Below are positions 16,328-25,934 of a stretch of 64,000 bases of DNA, piece after piece (positions within the stretch are counted from its first letter, which is position 1; every line of letters begins with the position of its first letter). The notes under the pieces were generated by a model that was not told where the DNA came from, ran no database searches, and worked only from the letters and a program-made list of their open reading frames with translations. The stretch is from assembly GCA_028824555.1 (NCBI GenBank), contig JAPPDJ010000048.1, forward strand, positions 78,854 through 142,853, given 5' to 3'. The position numbers and the translations under genes are program-made. The stretch comes from Gammaproteobacteria bacterium. Its GTDB lineage: Bacteria; Pseudomonadota; Gammaproteobacteria; Pseudomonadales; Azotimanducaceae.

Positions 16328-16981
16328 ATGCCAACGGGAGTGGACGACACCCGTTCGACCAAAACGCTAATCTGGGACTGGCCCTTGCGCATCTGGCATT
16401 GGGCCTTCGCGATCGTGGTCGTCTTCTCGCTCACCACAGGCCTCATCGGCGACATCAGCCTGCTCGAGTGGCACGTCCGCTCCGGCACCCTCGCCTTAGG
16501 CCTTCTGGCGTTCCGCATCGGCTGGGCCATCTGGGGCGGGCTCTACGCAAGATTCTCGAACTACCGCACCTCCCCACGCGCCATCCTGAACCACTTCCGC
16601 GGCAGGAACCCGCCCGCGCCCCACACCGCACCGGGCATCGCGCTGGTTGGGTTGCTGCTTGCAATCGTGACCTTGCAAGTGAGCACGGGCCTCTTCGCCA
16701 CCGACGAGATCTTCACTGAAGGCCCTCTGCGGCAGTGGGTCTCGCTCGAGTTCGCCCGCAACGCCACCTTCATCCACAACCGCGCCCACTGGCTGATCGT
16801 GGCCCTGGTCTCCACACATGTAGCCGCGCACATCGTCTATGGCGCCCTGCGGGACCCGACCCCCCTGTCGATGTTCACCGGCACCAAGGCCGTCGACGTG
16901 CCGCCGACGCCGCACTATGCCTGGCGCGCCGCCGCCACCCTCTTGGCCGCCGCCCTACTCGTGGTTGCCCTACCCGACTGA
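16328..16981 (+). CDS. Cytochrome b561-type membrane protein
   Basis: 217 residues with four to five membrane helices. Helix 1 begins with WDWPLRIWHWAFAIVVVFS (haem-ligand-type His24), helix 2 has SLLEWHVRSGTLALGLLAFRIGWAIWG (His), and the third and fourth carry NRAHWLIVALVSTHVAAHIVYG (His pair). This is the bacterial di-haem cytochrome b561 pattern, which carries electrons between quinol and a periplasmic partner. A cytochrome c'-type gene lies 400 bp away on the other strand and might be a partner. Confidence 0.88.
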   Translation: MPTGVDDTRSTKTLIWDWPLRIWHWAFAIVVVFSLTTGLIGDISLLEWHVRSGTLALGLLAFRIGWAIWGGLYARFSNYRTSPRAILNHFRGRNPPAPHTAPGIALVGLLLAIVTLQVSTGLFATDEIFTEGPLRQWVSLEFARNATFIHNRAHWLIVALVSTHVAAHIVYGALRDPTPLSMFTGTKAVDVPPTPHYAWRAAATLLAAALLVVALPD

Positions 16982-17098
16982 CCCCATCATCCCGCCCTGG
17001 AGAACCGGTGTCCCGTTCCCATCGCCGACAGGCGTGATGGTTAGTGAGCTCCAATGGAACGGACCGTGCAACGCAATGATCTTGCGCCGCTTTTCTCC

Positions 17099-17295
17099 GT
17101 AGGTGACGGGCTTGTCCCGTCCCGTGCTTGACGCTTCGACGAACTCGGAACGGGACGGGACAAGCCCGTCCCCTACGAGGCCCGTCCTGAACGCACCGAT
17201 GGATTCGGCAAGGGCCCGTAGGGGCGACCCTTGTGGTCGCCCGTCTTGAATGCATCGACAAGTTCGAGATGGGACGGGACAAGCCCGTCCCCTAC
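17099..17295. repeat. Repeat A4, two short A-type units
   Basis: Two ~78-bp units (17099-17176 and 17218-17295) are each bounded by A-type ends; the second has the variant left end GTAGGGGCGACCCTTGTGG. The connecting 40 bases resemble 61686-61726. The wider intergenic region 16982-17392 (411 bp) shows no gene; after 17295 there is a third partial segment that resembles the spacer. Confidence 0.75.
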
Positions 17296-17392
17296 GAGGA
17301 ATGCGTTGAAACGCACCGACAGATTCGGCACGGGACTACGACCCGCCGAGCTTCGAAGTCGCAAGGCCGACGCATGCATCGGCCTCGGTGGG

Positions 17393-17818
17393 CTACTCCT
17401 GCCGATAGTCGTCGTGACAGCCCTTGCAGGCGCCGCCGAGGCCCTGCAGCGCCGCGCCGGCCTGCGCTCGGTCGCCTCCTGCGGCAGCTTCCTTGAACTC
17501 TTGGGCGGCGGCGCGGAACGCCTCGATCTTCTCGGCGAAGTCTTCGGTGTCTTCCCAGATGGCCGGCAGCGCATCGCCGCCCTCCGAGCCCTCCGGGAAC
17601 AAGGACCCCGAAGCTTCGGCGAGGTCCGCCATCGCGTTGCCGTGCATCGGCAGGTGGCCGGCGTGAGGCACTTCGCCGCGGATGATCTTGACGATGGCCT
17701 GCATGTGGCCGCCCACGGCCTGCATCGCGTGCTGGCGGTATTCCGCATCGGCCTCGGCGCCTATGGAATTGAGGGCCAAGAGGCTCGCCACCCCGGCGAG
17801 AGTCGTGGAAATGCGCAT
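17393..17818 (-). CDS. Cytochrome c', class II
   Basis: 141 residues. A signal peptide (~1-23, ending GAEA) precedes a four-helix-bundle sequence: YRQHAMQAVGGHMQAIVKII, then LPAIWEDTEDFAEKIEAFRAAAQEF. The haem-binding CKGCH motif lies near the C-terminus (~131-135), as is typical of class II cytochromes c. It is a periplasmic five-coordinate haem protein that may bind NO or carry electrons. It lies 34 bases downstream of the PQQ-type dehydrogenase gene on the same strand. Confidence 0.92.
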   Translation of the reverse strand: MRISTTLAGVASLLALNSIGAEADAEYRQHAMQAVGGHMQAIVKIIRGEVPHAGHLPMHGNAMADLAEASGSLFPEGSEGGDALPAIWEDTEDFAEKIEAFRAAAQEFKEAAAGGDRAQAGAALQGLGGACKGCHDDYRQE

Positions 17819-17852
17819 TTTGCTTTGTCTCCTTGGTGGTTCGGTCGTGCGT

Positions 17853-19262
17853 TCAGTTGGCGGCGACGAGCTTGCGGATCCAGCCGTCGCCCTTGGTGAG
17901 GAGGTAAATCTCGCCTTCGGCATCCATGCCCATGCGCAAGTCCACGCGCGGGATATCGGCATTGTAGGTGTTGGTGTAGCCGGCGAGATCGATCAGTTCC
18001 CGCTCCTCGCCGTCCACCATCAGGCGCAGTTCGCTGATGGTTGCCGGCTCTCCGGGCGTCAGGTCGTCCGCGTCGATGTGGAAGATGCGCCCGAGAGTGA
18101 TGTCGCCGAAGACATAGCGCCCGCGCAGTTCCGGGATGCTCTCGCCGCGATAGACGAAGCCGCTGCCGATGGCGAAGCCCTCGCCGTGGTCGTACTGCGC
18201 CACGGGATAGACGAACCGCCCCGGCTCCTCGTCCGGGCGGGCATACACCGAGCCGAGCCGCGTACCGGCGCTGCCCTGGGCTGTGGCGAAAGTGCCCTCG
18301 CGAACCGGCCAGCCGTAATTGCCGCCGGCAACGCCCAGATTCACCTCTTCCACCTGATCCTGGCCGATGTCGTTGATGAACATTCGCCCGTCGGTGTCCC
18401 ACGAGAACTGCTGCGCATGGCGCAGGCCCCAAGCCCACACCTCCGGCGCCCCGCCCTCGCCGTCCGCGAACGGATTGTCCTCGGGAATGCCGTACTCGCC
18501 CTTGGCGTCGCCCAAGGGATCGATGCGCAAGATGGCGCTCAGCAGCGTGTCGGGATTCTGGCCGTTCTTCTGCGGATCGTTGGCGCCGCCGCCATCGCCG
18601 AGACAGACGTAGAGGAGCCCGTAATCGTCGGAGCCGGGACCGGCTGCGGGGTTGAAGGCGATGGTGCCGATGTTGTGGGTGGGGGCGAACTGACTCACCC
18701 GGAACACTTCCCGCGCGGTGCCGACGAAGGCGGTGGCGCCGGGGTCGGCGATGGTCCATTCGCGAATCACGCTCTCTTGATTGCTGCCGGATATGACCTC
18801 GGCGAGGGTCTCCGGCGCCGCGCTGTAGGCGGTGTAGAACTTGCCGTGGCCGGGCTTGCCGCGCTCCGCGAAGTCTGGATGGAACGCGAATCCGAGCAGC
18901 CCCGCCTCGTTGGGAAAATCATGGTTGTGGAGCGCCACGCCCTCTCGCCGCAAGTCGAGGTAGACCGCAGGCTCTGCACCATCGACATCCGTGACGTAAA
19001 GCAGCCCCCGAATGTCATTGAACACGAGCCGCCCGGAACCGTCGGGAATCGCCGCAAGGCTCTGCAGCCGCGCCCACGCATCGTTGGTGCCGAGCGGCTT
19101 CACCGGATCAAACGACTGCGGCGCCCGCACGAACGGCACCACGCCGACGACGATGTCGCCCTTGGCGATGGTCTCGGGAATCGGATCGACCAGCTCCTCC
19201 GGCCCTTCCGCGACCGCCCCGAGCGCGGCGGCGCATCCGAGCAAGGCGCAAGCAACCCGCAT
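17853..19262 (-). CDS. PQQ-type sugar dehydrogenase-like beta-propeller (GSDH family)
   Basis: 469 residues. A signal peptide (MRVACALLGCAAALGAVA) is followed by a six-bladed GSDH propeller with family landmarks: NEAGLLGFAFHPDF, YGLLYVCLGDGGGANDPQKNGQ, LLSAILRIDPLG, VWAWGLRHAQQFSWD and FINDIGQDQVEEVNLG, GGNYGWPVREG. It oxidises sugars or alcohols in the periplasm through PQQ if the cofactor is bound. The second ATG (19262) is chosen for AGGAGG spacing; a GTG at 19301 is possible. The cytochrome c' gene follows and could be its electron acceptor, which is an inference. Confidence 0.87.
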   Translation of the reverse strand: MRVACALLGCAAALGAVAEGPEELVDPIPETIAKGDIVVGVVPFVRAPQSFDPVKPLGTNDAWARLQSLAAIPDGSGRLVFNDIRGLLYVTDVDGAEPAVYLDLRREGVALHNHDFPNEAGLLGFAFHPDFAERGKPGHGKFYTAYSAAPETLAEVISGSNQESVIREWTIADPGATAFVGTAREVFRVSQFAPTHNIGTIAFNPAAGPGSDDYGLLYVCLGDGGGANDPQKNGQNPDTLLSAILRIDPLGDAKGEYGIPEDNPFADGEGGAPEVWAWGLRHAQQFSWDTDGRMFINDIGQDQVEEVNLGVAGGNYGWPVREGTFATAQGSAGTRLGSVYARPDEEPGRFVYPVAQYDHGEGFAIGSGFVYRGESIPELRGRYVFGDITLGRIFHIDADDLTPGEPATISELRLMVDGEERELIDLAGYTNTYNADIPRVDLRMGMDAEGEIYLLTKGDGWIRKLVAAN

Positions 19263-19522
19263 CATTCCTCCTGCCCCTCGACAGTTCTCACAAGGAAGCA
19301 CCTCCCAACGGCGAATCGCCCACCACGAGCAACCGGTCGATTGCTCGCATGAGCCGGCTCTCCAGCAAGCGAACGCGTCTTTGCCCTAAGTTCCGTGTCG
19401 GTCGGAGTCTAACCGATGGCCCGTGGGCATTCGGCGAAACCCCCGCGGACCTCGACTTGAACAACCAGACCGTCTACTACGCTGTTGCTGGAGGAATCCC
19501 GCGGAACGCTGTCTGCGAGCCC

Positions 19523-20503
19523 CTACCGCCGCGCGTAGGCGATCGCGCGCATGAAGCCGTCCACGTAGGCCTTGCCCTCGGGCTTCGCCAGGAAGTCGTA
19601 GCGACCCATGAGCTGCGCCATCGGCTCGCCGTACCGTTCGACGAGGCGATCCTGGACCGACCGGGGATAGACCTCCATCTGCCGCAGCATCAGCCGTGTG
19701 TAGGACACGTGCAGGACGGCGCGCTCGCCGTCGATCGTCCGCGGGGCATTGTCGTGCCAGATGCGACCGTCCCACACGGCGATCGACCCTGCTTTGCATT
19801 CGATCGGCACGGTGGCCGTGGAGCCGATCTCGTCCAAGTTCGGCGGCCGACGCCGAGCCGGGCTGCCCGGGACGACCGTGGTCGGGCCAGCCTCGGGCGT
19901 GAAGTCGTCACAGGCCCAGCACGCCGTCAGGAAGAGGTTGTGCTCGGGAAAAGGCACGGGGTGCCAGACCTGGTCGCAGTGCAGCCCAATACACCGGTCC
20001 CCCTTCCTGCGGATGGACGAGGCAACATTGCTGAGGATGAACCCGGCACCCACCGAGAACTCCGCAAGGACCATCATTTTCGGGTTGATCGCAGCCTCGG
20101 CAACCACCGGATAGCTCGGCATCAAGGTGGAGCCCATGGATCCAGCTCTGGCTCCGGGGTCGCCGGAAGCGGCCTTGAGGATGGTCGCCCGCAGATCGCG
20201 CCAGTACTCCGGCGGCGCGGCATCCTCGACCACGGTGTAGCCCTGCTCCCAGAGTTCGCGGCAGTTGCGCTCGAGACCGAACTCGCGAACTCGCGGCGCC
20301 AACTCCTCGGAGATCTCGCCCGGGGGAGTCGCCGGGCTGCCCTGGAGCCGGTTGAAGACGTCCATGAAGCCGTCCGCGTCACCGCCAGAAATGAACTCGC
20401 TGGCGCGATCGACCAGATCGTCGTCGGGGCCGCGCTGGGTACGCGCTGGAAGCGGCAGCGACGCGTGGGCCGCCCCCTCGTTACCGTCGTTCGTGACATC
20501 CAT
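19523..20503 (-). CDS. Phytanoyl-CoA dioxygenase (PhyH) family protein
   Basis: 326 residues. Fe(II) ligands appear as GLHCDQVWH (HxD) and a distal IWHDNAPRTIDGERAVLHVSY with His and the 2-oxoglutarate-binding Arg. An N-terminal ~60 residue extension is acidic and variable. Members hydroxylate fatty acyl chains, mitomycins, ectoine or small metabolites; the substrate is unknown. The gene stands alone, flanked by 220 and 476 bp intergenic spaces. Confidence 0.88.
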   Translation of the reverse strand: MDVTNDGNEGAAHASLPLPARTQRGPDDDLVDRASEFISGGDADGFMDVFNRLQGSPATPPGEISEELAPRVREFGLERNCRELWEQGYTVVEDAAPPEYWRDLRATILKAASGDPGARAGSMGSTLMPSYPVVAEAAINPKMMVLAEFSVGAGFILSNVASSIRRKGDRCIGLHCDQVWHPVPFPEHNLFLTACWACDDFTPEAGPTTVVPGSPARRRPPNLDEIGSTATVPIECKAGSIAVWDGRIWHDNAPRTIDGERAVLHVSYTRLMLRQMEVYPRSVQDRLVERYGEPMAQLMGRYDFLAKPEGKAYVDGFMRAIAYARR

Positions 20504-20666
20504 ACCGTCAGGCCCCCGCTCTCTTCGACAGAGTACGTTTCGAGAAAATGCAAGGTTCTGTCAAGCCTCTCTCCCCCAAGTCGCGAGGTCCATGCTAGCG
20601 CGCCCTTGCGGGTACGTCGGCTGTTGCTTCGCAACTGCCGGCAGGCAAGTCGGACTTGCGAGGGGC

Positions 20667-20789
20667 GGGCCTTCGGAGGGAAGGCATCATGCCTTCCCTG
20701 CGCGCCCCTCTGGCGCGCTGACCAAGGCCTCCAACAGGAAAGCGCCTGTCGGCGCTAGGGAAGGCAGGATGCCTTCCCTCCGAAGGCCC
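20667..20789. repeat. Repeat B1, MITE-like palindromic element
   Basis: 123 bp with perfect 20-bp ends GGGCCTTCGGAGGGAAGGCA. Each end folds back on itself (AGGGAAGGCA, short loop, TGCCTTCCCT). The interior has GCGCGCCCCTCTGGCGCGC. The 20504-20979 intergenic region (476 bp) holds no other feature that I can support besides the thiolase upstream region. Confidence 0.85.
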
Positions 20790-20979
20790 CCTTGTCACGC
20801 ACCAGCGTCGGGCCTATTCGTGGATTACAACTGCACCGTCAAGGAGGGCGCACCCAGGAACTGTCCGGCGAAATCCCGCCATCCCATTGCGGCGGCGTTT
20901 TTGGGTACACTCGCTCGCTTGCACGGTTCGATGAGCGGGCCGTTTGTTTTCTTAAGCACCTTGAGGAAGGGGAAACCGA

Positions 20980-22167
20980 ATGGCACGAGAAGTCGTAGTC
21001 GTAGACAGCATCCGCACGGGGCTCGCCAAGTCCCACCGCGGCAGCTTCAATCTGACGCGATCCGATGACATGCTCGCACACTGCATCGACGCGTTGCTGG
21101 AGCGCAACCCCAACGTCTCGCCGCAAGAGGTTGAAGACGTGGTCGTGGGGGCCGCCAACCACACAGGCGAACAGGACGGCAACCTGGCACGGCTCGCGGT
21201 CGTGCTGTCGAAGCTGCCGATCACCACGGCGGGCATGACGATCAACCGGTTCTGCTCGTCAGGCCTGCAGTCGATCGCCATCGCCTCGAACCAGATTGCT
21301 TCCGGCCAGACCGACATCGCCATGGCCGGCGGCGTCGACTCGATCTCCGGCGCAACGCGGTCGCCGCGCGGCAGCGACACCCGCAACCCGCGCCTGATCG
21401 AGGAGAAGCCGGCGATCTTCATGGCAATGGGCAACACCGCCGAGGTGGTCGCCCGGCGCTACCAAGTCACCCGGGAAATGCAGGACGAGTACGCGCTGCA
21501 AAGCCAGGTGCGCTACGCCAAGGCTCAGGCTGCCGGCTACATCGACGAGGAAATCGCGCCGATGACGGTGACCATGAAGCAGGTCGACCGGCAAACCGGC
21601 GAGGAGAGCATGGCGGAAGTCACGGTGGACCGCGACGAATGCAACCGCCCGACCACCACGTTGGAAGGGCTCTCGGGCCTGCAGCCGGCTTTCGAGGAAG
21701 ACGGCACGGTCACCGCCGGCAACGCATCGCAGTTGTCCGACGGCGCATCCATGACCTTGCTGATGAGCGCCGAGCGCGCCAATCAGCTCGGCATCCAGCC
21801 CATGGGCGTCTATCGTGGCTTCACGGTCGCTGCCTGCGAGCCGGACGAAATGGGCATTGGCCCGGTGTTCGCCATTCCGCGTCTGCTCGAGAATGCGGGC
21901 CTGCGCCAGGACGACATCGACCTGTGGGAGCTGAACGAAGCGTTCGCGTCGCAGTGCGTGTACTCCCGTGACAAGCTCGGCATCGACAACGAGAAGTACA
22001 ACGTCAATGGCGGCAGCATCTCCATCGGCCATCCCTTCGGCATGACCGGTTCGCGTTGCACGGGCAGCATCCTGCGCGAGCTGCAACGCCGCGAGAAGCA
22101 GTATGGCGTCGTGACGATGTGCATCGGCGGCGGCCAAGGCGCCGCTGGCCTCTTCGAGCGCGCCTAA
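20980..22167 (+). CDS. Acetyl-CoA acyltransferase (thiolase)
   Basis: 395 residues, a standard thiolase length. The acyl-enzyme Cys92 lies in NRFCSSGLQS. ELNEAFASQ, His351 in SIGHPFGMTGSR and the proton-transfer Cys381 in CIGGGQGAAG complete the active site. It cleaves 3-ketoacyl-CoA in beta-oxidation or condenses acetyl-CoA in the reverse direction; sequence alone does not decide. GAGGAAGGGGAA precedes the ATG. A clear terminator follows at 22232. Confidence 0.95.
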   Translation: MAREVVVVDSIRTGLAKSHRGSFNLTRSDDMLAHCIDALLERNPNVSPQEVEDVVVGAANHTGEQDGNLARLAVVLSKLPITTAGMTINRFCSSGLQSIAIASNQIASGQTDIAMAGGVDSISGATRSPRGSDTRNPRLIEEKPAIFMAMGNTAEVVARRYQVTREMQDEYALQSQVRYAKAQAAGYIDEEIAPMTVTMKQVDRQTGEESMAEVTVDRDECNRPTTTLEGLSGLQPAFEEDGTVTAGNASQLSDGASMTLLMSAERANQLGIQPMGVYRGFTVAACEPDEMGIGPVFAIPRLLENAGLRQDDIDLWELNEAFASQCVYSRDKLGIDNEKYNVNGGSISIGHPFGMTGSRCTGSILRELQRREKQYGVVTMCIGGGQGAAGLFERA

Positions 22168-22231
22168 CGGCCCGGACTACGGGCGGCGTAAGCCGCCCGA
22201 AGCTCGGCTCACAAAGGCCAAAACGGTACAG

Positions 22232-22269
22232 AGGGCTGGTGCGTCCTGAAGGGCGCACCAGCCCTTTTT
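22232..22269 (+). terminator. Rho-independent terminator after the thiolase gene
   Basis: GGGCTGGTGCG (22233-22243) pairs perfectly with CGCACCAGCCC (22254-22264) around a 10-base loop and is followed by five T. It lies 65 bases past the thiolase stop on the same strand. Confidence 0.92.
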
Positions 22270-22391
22270 CGTTGCGCCTTGCGCTCGTCAAACGCCGTTG
22301 CAATTCGGCGCGCAAAGGGGTTCACTTGGTTGTCCCGGCGGCCCATGCGGGGCCGGTTTGGTGGGATTTTCGCGGGGAACCACGCATACCG

Positions 22392-22973
22392 ATGACTTAC
22401 ACGCGAACGAGGCGGAAAGACGTGCGCGCGAAGCGTTGGCGACATGCGCCGGCGGCGCTGGTGTTGGTGGCTTCGGGGGCGTTCGCGGCGGATGGTGGGA
22501 TGGCCGTGGATGGCACCAATCCGTTTGCGCAGTTTTCTGACGAGCAGCTCTCCGACCTCGGCGGTCGGTGGGAAGCGATGGACGACGAAGAGCGTCGCTG
22601 GTATTTCGTCGAGATGCGCAAGCGCATGGCGGCCAGCGGCGAACCCACCCGCATCCCAGTCAGTTCGCGGGCGCGCTTTGGGCGCATTCTGGAAGACGCC
22701 AGTGCAGTGCTTGGCGTCGATGCCCTGGAACTGTACGACCATGAGCTCGGCATGGACGCCGCGCCGTCGCCACCACGGTCGCCCATCGGCGCCGAACTGA
22801 AAACGCAGGTTCTCCAGGTAGCTCCCGATGCCGGTGCAGACGAGGCGGCAACGCGCGAGGGCTTCGGCACCGGGTTCGAGCATCGCAGCACCGAACCGCC
22901 ATCGCAGCAAGAGAGTGCGGACGCGGCCACCGAGGTGGCGGCGGACGGAGAGCGGGACGCCCGGCAATCGTGA
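22392..22973 (+). CDS. Small exported protein of unknown function in a two-component operon
   Basis: 193 residues. The signal peptide (residues ~18-33, PAALVLVASGAFA) is followed by a helical acidic/basic block, FSDEQLSDLGGRWEAMDDEERRW with YFVEMRKRMA, resembling the periplasmic helical proteins of the DUF3106/Spy style. The last ~70 residues are low complexity and probably disordered. The stop overlaps the response-regulator start by four bases (GTGA). A periplasmic sensor accessory is possible; I do not recognise the family. Confidence 0.65.
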   Translation: MTYTRTRRKDVRAKRWRHAPAALVLVASGAFAADGGMAVDGTNPFAQFSDEQLSDLGGRWEAMDDEERRWYFVEMRKRMAASGEPTRIPVSSRARFGRILEDASAVLGVDALELYDHELGMDAAPSPPRSPIGAELKTQVLQVAPDAGADEAATREGFGTGFEHRSTEPPSQQESADAATEVAADGERDARQS

Positions 22974-23743
22974 CTGCGGCCGAGAGCGTCTCAAAGGACT
23001 CGCCGACGGCGGCCAAGGCTGCGGGCGCAGCGGCGGACGGCAGTGCTGCGCACGGCAAGCCGCCGGCAACGTTGCTGGTGGTGGACGACGATCCGGAACT
23101 CCTTGAACTCACCGACGAGTACCTTACGAGCCAAGGCTTCGAAGTGCTGGTGGCGGAAGACGGAGTCGCCATGGACGCCGCGCTGCAAACGAACGAAGTG
23201 GACCTGATGATCCTCGACCTCATGCTGCCCGGCGAGGACGGCCTTTCCATTGCTCGTCGCATGAGGCGCGACCGCGACCTGCCGATCATCATCGTCTCGG
23301 CGCAGGGCGACGACGTGGATCGCATCGTCGGCCTTGAAATCGGCGCCGACGACTATCTTGCCAAGCCCTTCAACCCACGCGAACTGCTGGCACGGGTGCG
23401 CGCCGTGCTGCGCCGAGGCGCTCGGCGCGAGGCGCAGACCATCACGTTTGGGGATTTCGAGCTGAACCTCAGTGCCCACCGGCTGACGCGGGACGGACGC
23501 ACCGTGGCGCTAACTTCCGGCGAGTTCGAGCTGCTCGACGTGCTGGTGCGGCATCCAAACACGGTACTCGACAGGGATCGCATCCTCGACCTGCTCACCG
23601 GCACCCGGCGCGCGCCGTTTGACCGCAGCATCGACGTGCGCGTCACGCGCCTGCGCAGCAAGATCGAGCCAGACCCGGCAACGCCCGTCTTCATCAAGAC
23701 GATCTGGGGCAAGGGCTACATGTTCTGTCCGGGGTCGGTCTAA
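22970..23743 (+). CDS. OmpR-type DNA-binding response regulator
   Basis: 257 residues from a GTG start. An N-terminal extension (~35 residues, Ala-rich) precedes the receiver domain: VVDDDPELLE, phospho-acceptor Asp83 in LMILDLMLPGEDG, VSAQGDD and the Lys in LAKPFNPRELLARV. The winged-helix domain (~165-255) has FELNLSAHRLTRDG, LTSGEFELLDVLV, RSIDVRVTRLRSKIE and the terminal IKTIWGKGYMF. It should control transcription after phosphorylation by the kinase encoded downstream. The translation overlap with the upstream gene indicates one operon. Confidence 0.95.
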   Translation: MTAAESVSKDSPTAAKAAGAAADGSAAHGKPPATLLVVDDDPELLELTDEYLTSQGFEVLVAEDGVAMDAALQTNEVDLMILDLMLPGEDGLSIARRMRRDRDLPIIIVSAQGDDVDRIVGLEIGADDYLAKPFNPRELLARVRAVLRRGARREAQTITFGDFELNLSAHRLTRDGRTVALTSGEFELLDVLVRHPNTVLDRDRILDLLTGTRRAPFDRSIDVRVTRLRSKIEPDPATPVFIKTIWGKGYMFCPGSV

Positions 23744-23774
23744 CCGAAGGTAGCTGCGGCATTTGGCTCGCGCT

Positions 23775-25127
23775 ATGGCAACGGCGACGGCAATCGTCGG
23801 CAAGCTCAAGCGCCTGCTCGAGGGCCGCTTGCAGGCGGCGTGGCCGGCGTCCCTCCTCGGGCGCACCAATGCCGTGCTGGCGGTGGGCGCTTCGGCCATT
23901 GCCATTACCGCGCTCGCGGCGCTTTGGGGATTCGTGGTGGTGCCCATCTCGGATCGTTCCGCCGACGACGAGGCGGGGCTGGTCGTGCTCGCCGCCAAGA
24001 CCTGGGTGGAACTGAGCCCCGAGGCACGGCCGTATTTTGAAATCGAGCTGCTCGAGAATCACGACCTCATCATCAGCGCCAACGTGCGCGACCTGCCATT
24101 CGTTGCCGACGGCAACGCCTATCACGACCTCATCGAGACCAAGCTGTCGCAACGCGTGGGGGAGGTCGTGCGCCTGATGGAGAGCGATGGCCTGCTGTGG
24201 GCCAGCGTTCCCATGGGCGGGCGTGTCATGCAGGTGGGCTTTTCCTCGCAACGACGGGACGTGCAGCCGCTGGTGGTGGGCCTCGTGATATTCGGTACCG
24301 GCGCGCTCATAGTCTTCATCGGCTCGGCGCTGATCGTGCGCCGTCTTGCCGGCCCGCTTGAGGCCATGGCGCAGGCGGCTGGGTCGTTTCGCGGTGCGGA
24401 AGGGTTCAAGCCACTGCCGGAGGAGGGGCCGACGGAACTCGTCACGCTCGCCTCGAGCTTCAACGCCATGGCGCGGGATGTCACCACACTGCTGTCGAAT
24501 CGCACGACCCTGCTGGCGGGGATTTCCCACGACCTCAGAACGCCCTTGGCACGGATGCGTCTTGCGCTGGAGCTGTTGCCCGAAGATGTGGATGCCCGCC
24601 TCGTCAAGCGCTTCGAGCGCAACCTCGCCGCCATGGACGAGCTGATCGGCGATGCGCTGCGGTTTGCGCGCGGCGCCGGGGAGGCGGCGCGGCTGGTGGA
24701 GTTCGAGCCCTACATCAGCTCCGTGGTGGCCGGCATCGACGAAGGCCTGGTCGTGCACTGGCGCGGTGATGTACCGAAGCGCGTGTTCATTGCCCCCGGC
24801 GCGCTCGAACGTGTGCTCGCGAATCTGATCGACAATGCGCGCCAACACGGCAGCGGCGCGGAGGTGACCGTGGACGGGGGCGAAGAGGTGTGCGTCCACG
24901 TGACGGACGTGGGCCCCGGCATCCCGCAGGCGGAACGAGAGCGGGTGTTCGAGCCGTTCTACCGCCTTGACGCGGCGCGGCGATCCGCGACCGGCGGCAG
25001 CGGACTGGGCCTCGCCATCGTCAAGCAACTGTGCGATGCGCACGGCTGGCGCGTTGCCATCGGCGTTGCCGCAGGGGGCGGCGCGGATGTCAACGTGAGC
25101 CTGGCCGGCTCATTCGCAGGAACGTGA
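23775..25127 (+). CDS. EnvZ-type sensor histidine kinase
   Basis: 450 residues. Two membrane helices (~33-52 and ~165-190) enclose a periplasmic sensor of ~110 residues. HAMP follows (~190-240, RRLAGPLEAMAQ). His252 in ISHDLRTPLARMRL is the phosphorylation site. The ATPase domain carries NLIDNARQHG, DVGPGIP, FEPFYRLD and GSGLGLAIV. A TTG four codons upstream (23763) is the alternative start. It is co-directional with, and 31 bases past, the response regulator gene. It phosphorylates that regulator in response to an unknown envelope signal. Confidence 0.94.
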   Translation: MATATAIVGKLKRLLEGRLQAAWPASLLGRTNAVLAVGASAIAITALAALWGFVVVPISDRSADDEAGLVVLAAKTWVELSPEARPYFEIELLENHDLIISANVRDLPFVADGNAYHDLIETKLSQRVGEVVRLMESDGLLWASVPMGGRVMQVGFSSQRRDVQPLVVGLVIFGTGALIVFIGSALIVRRLAGPLEAMAQAAGSFRGAEGFKPLPEEGPTELVTLASSFNAMARDVTTLLSNRTTLLAGISHDLRTPLARMRLALELLPEDVDARLVKRFERNLAAMDELIGDALRFARGAGEAARLVEFEPYISSVVAGIDEGLVVHWRGDVPKRVFIAPGALERVLANLIDNARQHGSGAEVTVDGGEEVCVHVTDVGPGIPQAERERVFEPFYRLDAARRSATGGSGLGLAIVKQLCDAHGWRVAIGVAAGGGADVNVSLAGSFAGT

Positions 25128-25131
25128 CGGC

Positions 25132-25884
25132 ATGAGGAGGGCGGCTTGGACAGTCTTGATTTCGGTCGGGGCGTTGATCGGCATCGTCTGGGTCGGCTTG
25201 CTGCGCGGCGAGTTCTGGCTCGAGGAGGCAATCGAGGACGCCGGAACGAAGCGGCTCGGCGTGCCGGTGGAGGTGGACGCCGTGGACTTCGAAATCGCCG
25301 ACCGGCGAGTGGAGGTGCTCGGCATCGAGGTCTCGAATCCGCCCGGAATCGAAGGCCCTCCGGCGCTGGCCGTGGGGCGGCTGGCGGTGACGCTGGAACT
25401 TGGCCGAACCGGGGAGGAAGCGCTCGTGGTGGAGCTGCTCGAACTCGACGATGTGGTCGTGACGGCCGTAGTGGATGGCTATTCGGAGGGCGCTTTCACC
25501 AACATCGGTCGCATCGTCGAGCGCTCCCGCAGGGGCGCTGCCGCGCAACGGTCGAAGGAGGCGGCTGGCGCCGATCCGGACCTGAGGGTGATCGTGGAAC
25601 GGATGTCGGTGCGCGGTGGCCGTGGCGCACTGGTGTCGCCCCTCGGCAGCACGGAGGCAGAACTGCCGGACATCCGCATCGAAGGCATCGGTGGCAGCGA
25701 AGGCGTCAGCGTCGATGAACTCACCGCCGAGGTCGTGGCTCGCCTGGCCGATCAGACCAACGAGGCGGTGGCGCGGGAGATGATCGACAGGATCGACGTG
25801 GAAAATGTGGTGGAGCAAGTCAAGGGCAAGCTGGACCGCTTCGTGGACAGGTTGGCTGGCAAGGACGAGGGCGAAGACTCATGA
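25132..25884 (+). CDS. AsmA/DUF748-like membrane-anchored protein
   Basis: 250 residues. An N-terminal membrane anchor (~4-22, AAWTVLISVGALIGIVWVG) is followed by periplasmic beta-rich sequence: GTKRLGVPVEVDAVDFEIADRRVEVLG and PPALAVGRLAVTLELGRT, the pattern seen in AsmA/TamB-like lipid-path proteins. The C-terminal ~60 residues are helical. It starts five bases after the kinase stop and so belongs to the two-component operon. Classification is by pattern only. Confidence 0.65.
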   Translation: MRRAAWTVLISVGALIGIVWVGLLRGEFWLEEAIEDAGTKRLGVPVEVDAVDFEIADRRVEVLGIEVSNPPGIEGPPALAVGRLAVTLELGRTGEEALVVELLELDDVVVTAVVDGYSEGAFTNIGRIVERSRRGAAAQRSKEAAGADPDLRVIVERMSVRGGRGALVSPLGSTEAELPDIRIEGIGGSEGVSVDELTAEVVARLADQTNEAVAREMIDRIDVENVVEQVKGKLDRFVDRLAGKDEGEDS

Positions 25885-25934
25885 AGCCGGACGGGGCCAT
25901 GGCTCGCCACCCGGCGCAATGACAACGAGGAAGC

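Noticed and set aside
17099..17295. Possible CRISPR array
   Set aside because: Only two long palindromic units with one linking segment; there is no set of regular short repeats with unique spacers and no cas gene in the window.
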